A stretch of DNA of 34,295 nucleotides, from assembly GCA_023267375.1 (NCBI GenBank), contig JAHFNJ010000011.1:1-34295 (forward strand), given 5' to 3'. The DNA is from Candidatus Nomurabacteria bacterium. GTDB taxonomy: Bacteria > Patescibacteriota > Minisyncoccia > Phycocordibacterales > UBA9973. The translations under genes and the position numbers were made by a program. Numbering within the stretch: the stretch's first letter is position 1; each line of letters begins with the position of its first letter. The notes beneath the pieces are model-generated. The model saw only the letters and a program-made list of their open reading frames with translations. It had not been told where the DNA came from and did no database searches. This document shows positions 31,636 to 34,295 of the stretch, one piece after another.

Positions 31636-34295
31636 ATGTATACAAAAATTGCTCGTGTTATAAAAGTGGTCGTGTTGGTTCTCATGCTCTTTATTGGAGC
31701 AAGTACAGTTTCTGCTGCTGGTACGTGGGTTCCTCCAATCTCTCAACCGACCGAAAACAATGTTGAGCCACCAGTAAATACGAGCAGTACGTATCAACAG
31801 AAAACAGGCTCACTCGGTGTGGGTGCTTCTGTCCCCGTAAATGGAACTTTCTTTGATGGAGTGATCCGCGCACTCAACTTCATATACTCACCAACAGTAT
31901 ACGGACAACAAAACGTTGTAACTTCTGGTGCTTTTGCTGCCATGAGGGTTTCTCCCACCGTGGCACCATTCTTCCCTGTAGACTACAATGCAGATCATGT
32001 TACTGGTCAACCGATTTCTGATACTTACGGAAAACACTTTTTGCAAGGAGGGTTGGGAAGTGGTTTGGGGGCTGTTCGTTCTGACTATTTCTGTCTCCGC
32101 GACACAAAAGGCGGTTGTGTGAGTGATTGGTCACAGCTTGCTGGAATGGCTTTGCCAGCTGGTGTTGATATGACGACACTTCGCAATAATGCTGGCACAT
32201 GGGAAGAAAGCAAACTCCTCTTGAACAATGGTAAAGGTGTTGCTGTAGGATTTCCATATCCAAATTCTACGAGTGATAAATTGCTTTTCAACGGCCTTAC
32301 AAACAACTTTAAATTTTTAGTGGGAGGTAAAAGTCTTTTTATTGGTGATACGCTTCAACTAGGAAGTAACTCCTTAACTGCAACTGAAGGACGGGTTGAA
32401 GCAAATGTTTCTGTCACGTCTCCTTATATCGGAAACAAAGTCCGAGGTAACATCTTAGCTGGTCAAAATGCATGGGATACAGTAGGACCTACTGGAAATA
32501 ATTCTAATTACGCTAAGGTCTATGCTACCGGTCAAGATCCATTAATACTTGGACAAAACGAAGGAGCTGTCCGCTCTGATTGGTTCTGTCTGCCAAACGC
32601 AAACGGTGGTTGTATTTCAAAATGGGATGATATATCTGGTGGTGTACCAAAAACTCACAATCCTGGAGATACACTTCGTTACGATGCCACCAATAATCTT
32701 CAAGCTAACAATTATATTTATAATGACCCATCAAATAATGGTGTACAGATAAATAAAGGTAATGTAGTTTCTGCAAACCCTGCTTTGGAGGTTGTAAATG
32801 GTGATCTTAAGGTCAGCTCCGCAAATGGTGTAGGAAACGCATATGTATACAATAGTCAAATTCTCGTGCCGGTAAGTAGTGTTAAGAATGCTACCTCAAG
32901 AGGTAATGAAGGACAGATTGTTGGTGATGACGTTTTAAGTGTTAATGATGTTCGTGTAGGTGCTGCTGCTATAAAAACTCCAGCGAACTATGACTTAAAT
33001 TTACCTCCTCCAAACACTAACTTTGGTACTGTCCGCACAGATTATGTTTGTCTCCCTGATGCAAAAGGCGGGTGTATTGATGACTGGTCAAAAGTGTCAA
33101 CGCCGCTACTCACTGGAACACCGAATAATACTACGCGATTTGATACTACAGGCAAAGAGGTAGAGAGTAATGTACTTACTAATGACGGAACTGATTTAGT
33201 GGCAAATGGATATTTAACGGCAAACAAAAGTGTGAGTATCGGATCAGGCCTTAAGTTCCTTTCTCCTGGTTTCTTGTATGCGAATAGTGCTGTTCTCTCT
33301 CCTGTCGTTACTGGAACCAATGTATTTGGTGGAGGAAATGCTTGGGATAAGACCCTCAATTTACAAACTGATTATAATAGAGATCATGTAACAGGTACCC
33401 AGCCAATCGTTTTAGCTAATGGCGCAGGATCTGTACGTTCCGACTGGTTCTGTTTACCAAATGGAAATGGTGGCTGTATTAAAAGCTGGGATGATATTTT
33501 TGCAGGCAAGACATTTTTCCCAACGGGGAAAGCTGAACAAACTCTCCGTTATGACAATAGTAATACAGCGGTTGCAAACTACTTTTTAGCAAACGATGGT
33601 AAAACAGTGAAGGTGGGAGGGTCTGGTCCTATATGGCCGGCATTTCACGTGCCTAATAACGATCCGGTTTTCTTAGTTGAAGGTAAAACAGAGGTTGATA
33701 ATGGCGATTTGATTGTTAATGGTGGGGGGAGTTTGGTAGTAAATAAGGGGACTGGAACGATTGGTGCACTTGCTGTTCCTTATGCTGATCCAAGACTAAA
33801 ATTATACAATGGCCCGCTCGAGGTTAATTTAAGTCTGATGCCAAAATCAGGACAAGTAAATGATTATCAGGGACGTGAAGCTATTCATATCAAAACTTCA
33901 GATAAGAATAATGCTGCTACCATTACAACAAATGCTACGGGGCTTCTTTTCTGGAGCACTGAGCCAGGAAAAGGACGTGCGGATATCGCTGTTAATAATG
34001 TTCATGCATCGGGAAACGTCACAGTCCAAGGTCTTTTGAGTGGGGTGAAAGGGGGAAAGCCCGTTTGTTTTGACGCATCTGGACTGCTTGTTCCATGTGT
34101 AGAGGTTGGGCCTAGTGATGTTGTGTATGCACCTCCGTGTGCAGACGAGTTCCTTGTCTCTAGTCCTTGCCCAGACACCACTTGGGTTGTCCCTAATGAT
34201 ATTGTGGCTGGTAGTCAAATCAGAATTGAACTTCAGGGTGGAGGTGGAGGAGGTGGAGGAGGTCAGGGTCAGGTTAAAAATAGTGGTAACGGCGG
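31636..34295 (+). CDS. Large secreted surface protein, 3' end outside window
   Basis: Open frame from ATG 31636 to the window end (frame checked at 32041, 33421, 34201); signal peptide; four Cys-pair repeats; poly-Gly near the right edge. Absent from the ORF track because no stop is in the window. Confidence 0.85.
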   Translation, partial: MYTKIARVIKVVVLVLMLFIGASTVSAAGTWVPPISQPTENNVEPPVNTSSTYQQKTGSLGVGASVPVNGTFFDGVIRALNFIYSPTVYGQQNVVTSGAFAAMRVSPTVAPFFPVDYNADHVTGQPISDTYGKHFLQGGLGSGLGAVRSDYFCLRDTKGGCVSDWSQLAGMALPAGVDMTTLRNNAGTWEESKLLLNNGKGVAVGFPYPNSTSDKLLFNGLTNNFKFLVGGKSLFIGDTLQLGSNSLTATEGRVEANVSVTSPYIGNKVRGNILAGQNAWDTVGPTGNNSNYAKVYATGQDPLILGQNEGAVRSDWFCLPNANGGCISKWDDISGGVPKTHNPGDTLRYDATNNLQANNYIYNDPSNNGVQINKGNVVSANPALEVVNGDLKVSSANGVGNAYVYNSQILVPVSSVKNATSRGNEGQIVGDDVLSVNDVRVGAAAIKTPANYDLNLPPPNTNFGTVRTDYVCLPDAKGGCIDDWSKVSTPLLTGTPNNTTRFDTTGKEVESNVLTNDGTDLVANGYLTANKSVSIGSGLKFLSPGFLYANSAVLSPVVTGTNVFGGGNAWDKTLNLQTDYNRDHVTGTQPIVLANGAGSVRSDWFCLPNGNGGCIKSWDDIFAGKTFFPTGKAEQTLRYDNSNTAVANYFLANDGKTVKVGGSGPIWPAFHVPNNDPVFLVEGKTEVDNGDLIVNGGGSLVVNKGTGTIGALAVPYADPRLKLYNGPLEVNLSLMPKSGQVNDYQGREAIHIKTSDKNNAATITTNATGLLFWSTEPGKGRADIAVNNVHASGNVTVQGLLSGVKGGKPVCFDASGLLVPCVEVGPSDVVYAPPCADEFLVSSPCPDTTWVVPNDIVAGSQIRIELQGGGGGGGGGQGQVKNSGNG

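Noticed and set aside
30207-33359. Minus-strand ORFs opposite the surface-protein genes
   Set aside because: Low-complexity antisense shadows of the + strand genes.

Overview
The window looks like a slice of a small bacterial genome of Patescibacteria/CPR style. This is inferred from gene content and 'GWISFN'-type surface repeats; no phylogeny was run. The standard genetic code fits (TGA serves as a stop at 8760-8762). Recognisable housekeeping genes: pnp (partial, left edge), rpsO, a Xer-type tyrosine recombinase, exodeoxyribonuclease III, murI, CCA-adding enzyme, YraN-family protein, HU, rny, clpP, trigger factor, ppa and nusA. Accessory genes: a NYN-domain protein, a SAM methyltransferase, a NUDIX hydrolase, a membrane fatty-acid desaturase, an agmatinase plus deoxyhypusine-synthase-like pair, a TrmB-type regulator, a SemiSWEET-like protein, several lipoproteins/membrane proteins, and a right-hand surface-protein locus whose last, very large gene runs off the window. 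Four tRNA genes (Gly-GCC, Arg-UCG, Pro-UGG, Gly-UCC) are present, none with an encoded CCA. The most striking signal is non-coding. Three of the four tRNAs are followed by the same composite architecture: a piece of the tRNA acceptor end in inverted orientation, then a 22-nt palindrome (9-4-9, different sequence each time), then GT, then a 12-nt inverted copy of that tRNA's own T-arm. Two of these loci also share an identical 32-nt distal block. The fourth tRNA (Pro) sits inside a 22-bp perfect inverted repeat that extends its acceptor stem by 15 bp. Other notable signals are a cluster of six parS-like palindromes around the NUDIX gene next to a perfect DnaA box, several multi-arm intergenic palindromes, and candidate leader structures upstream of pnp and nusA.
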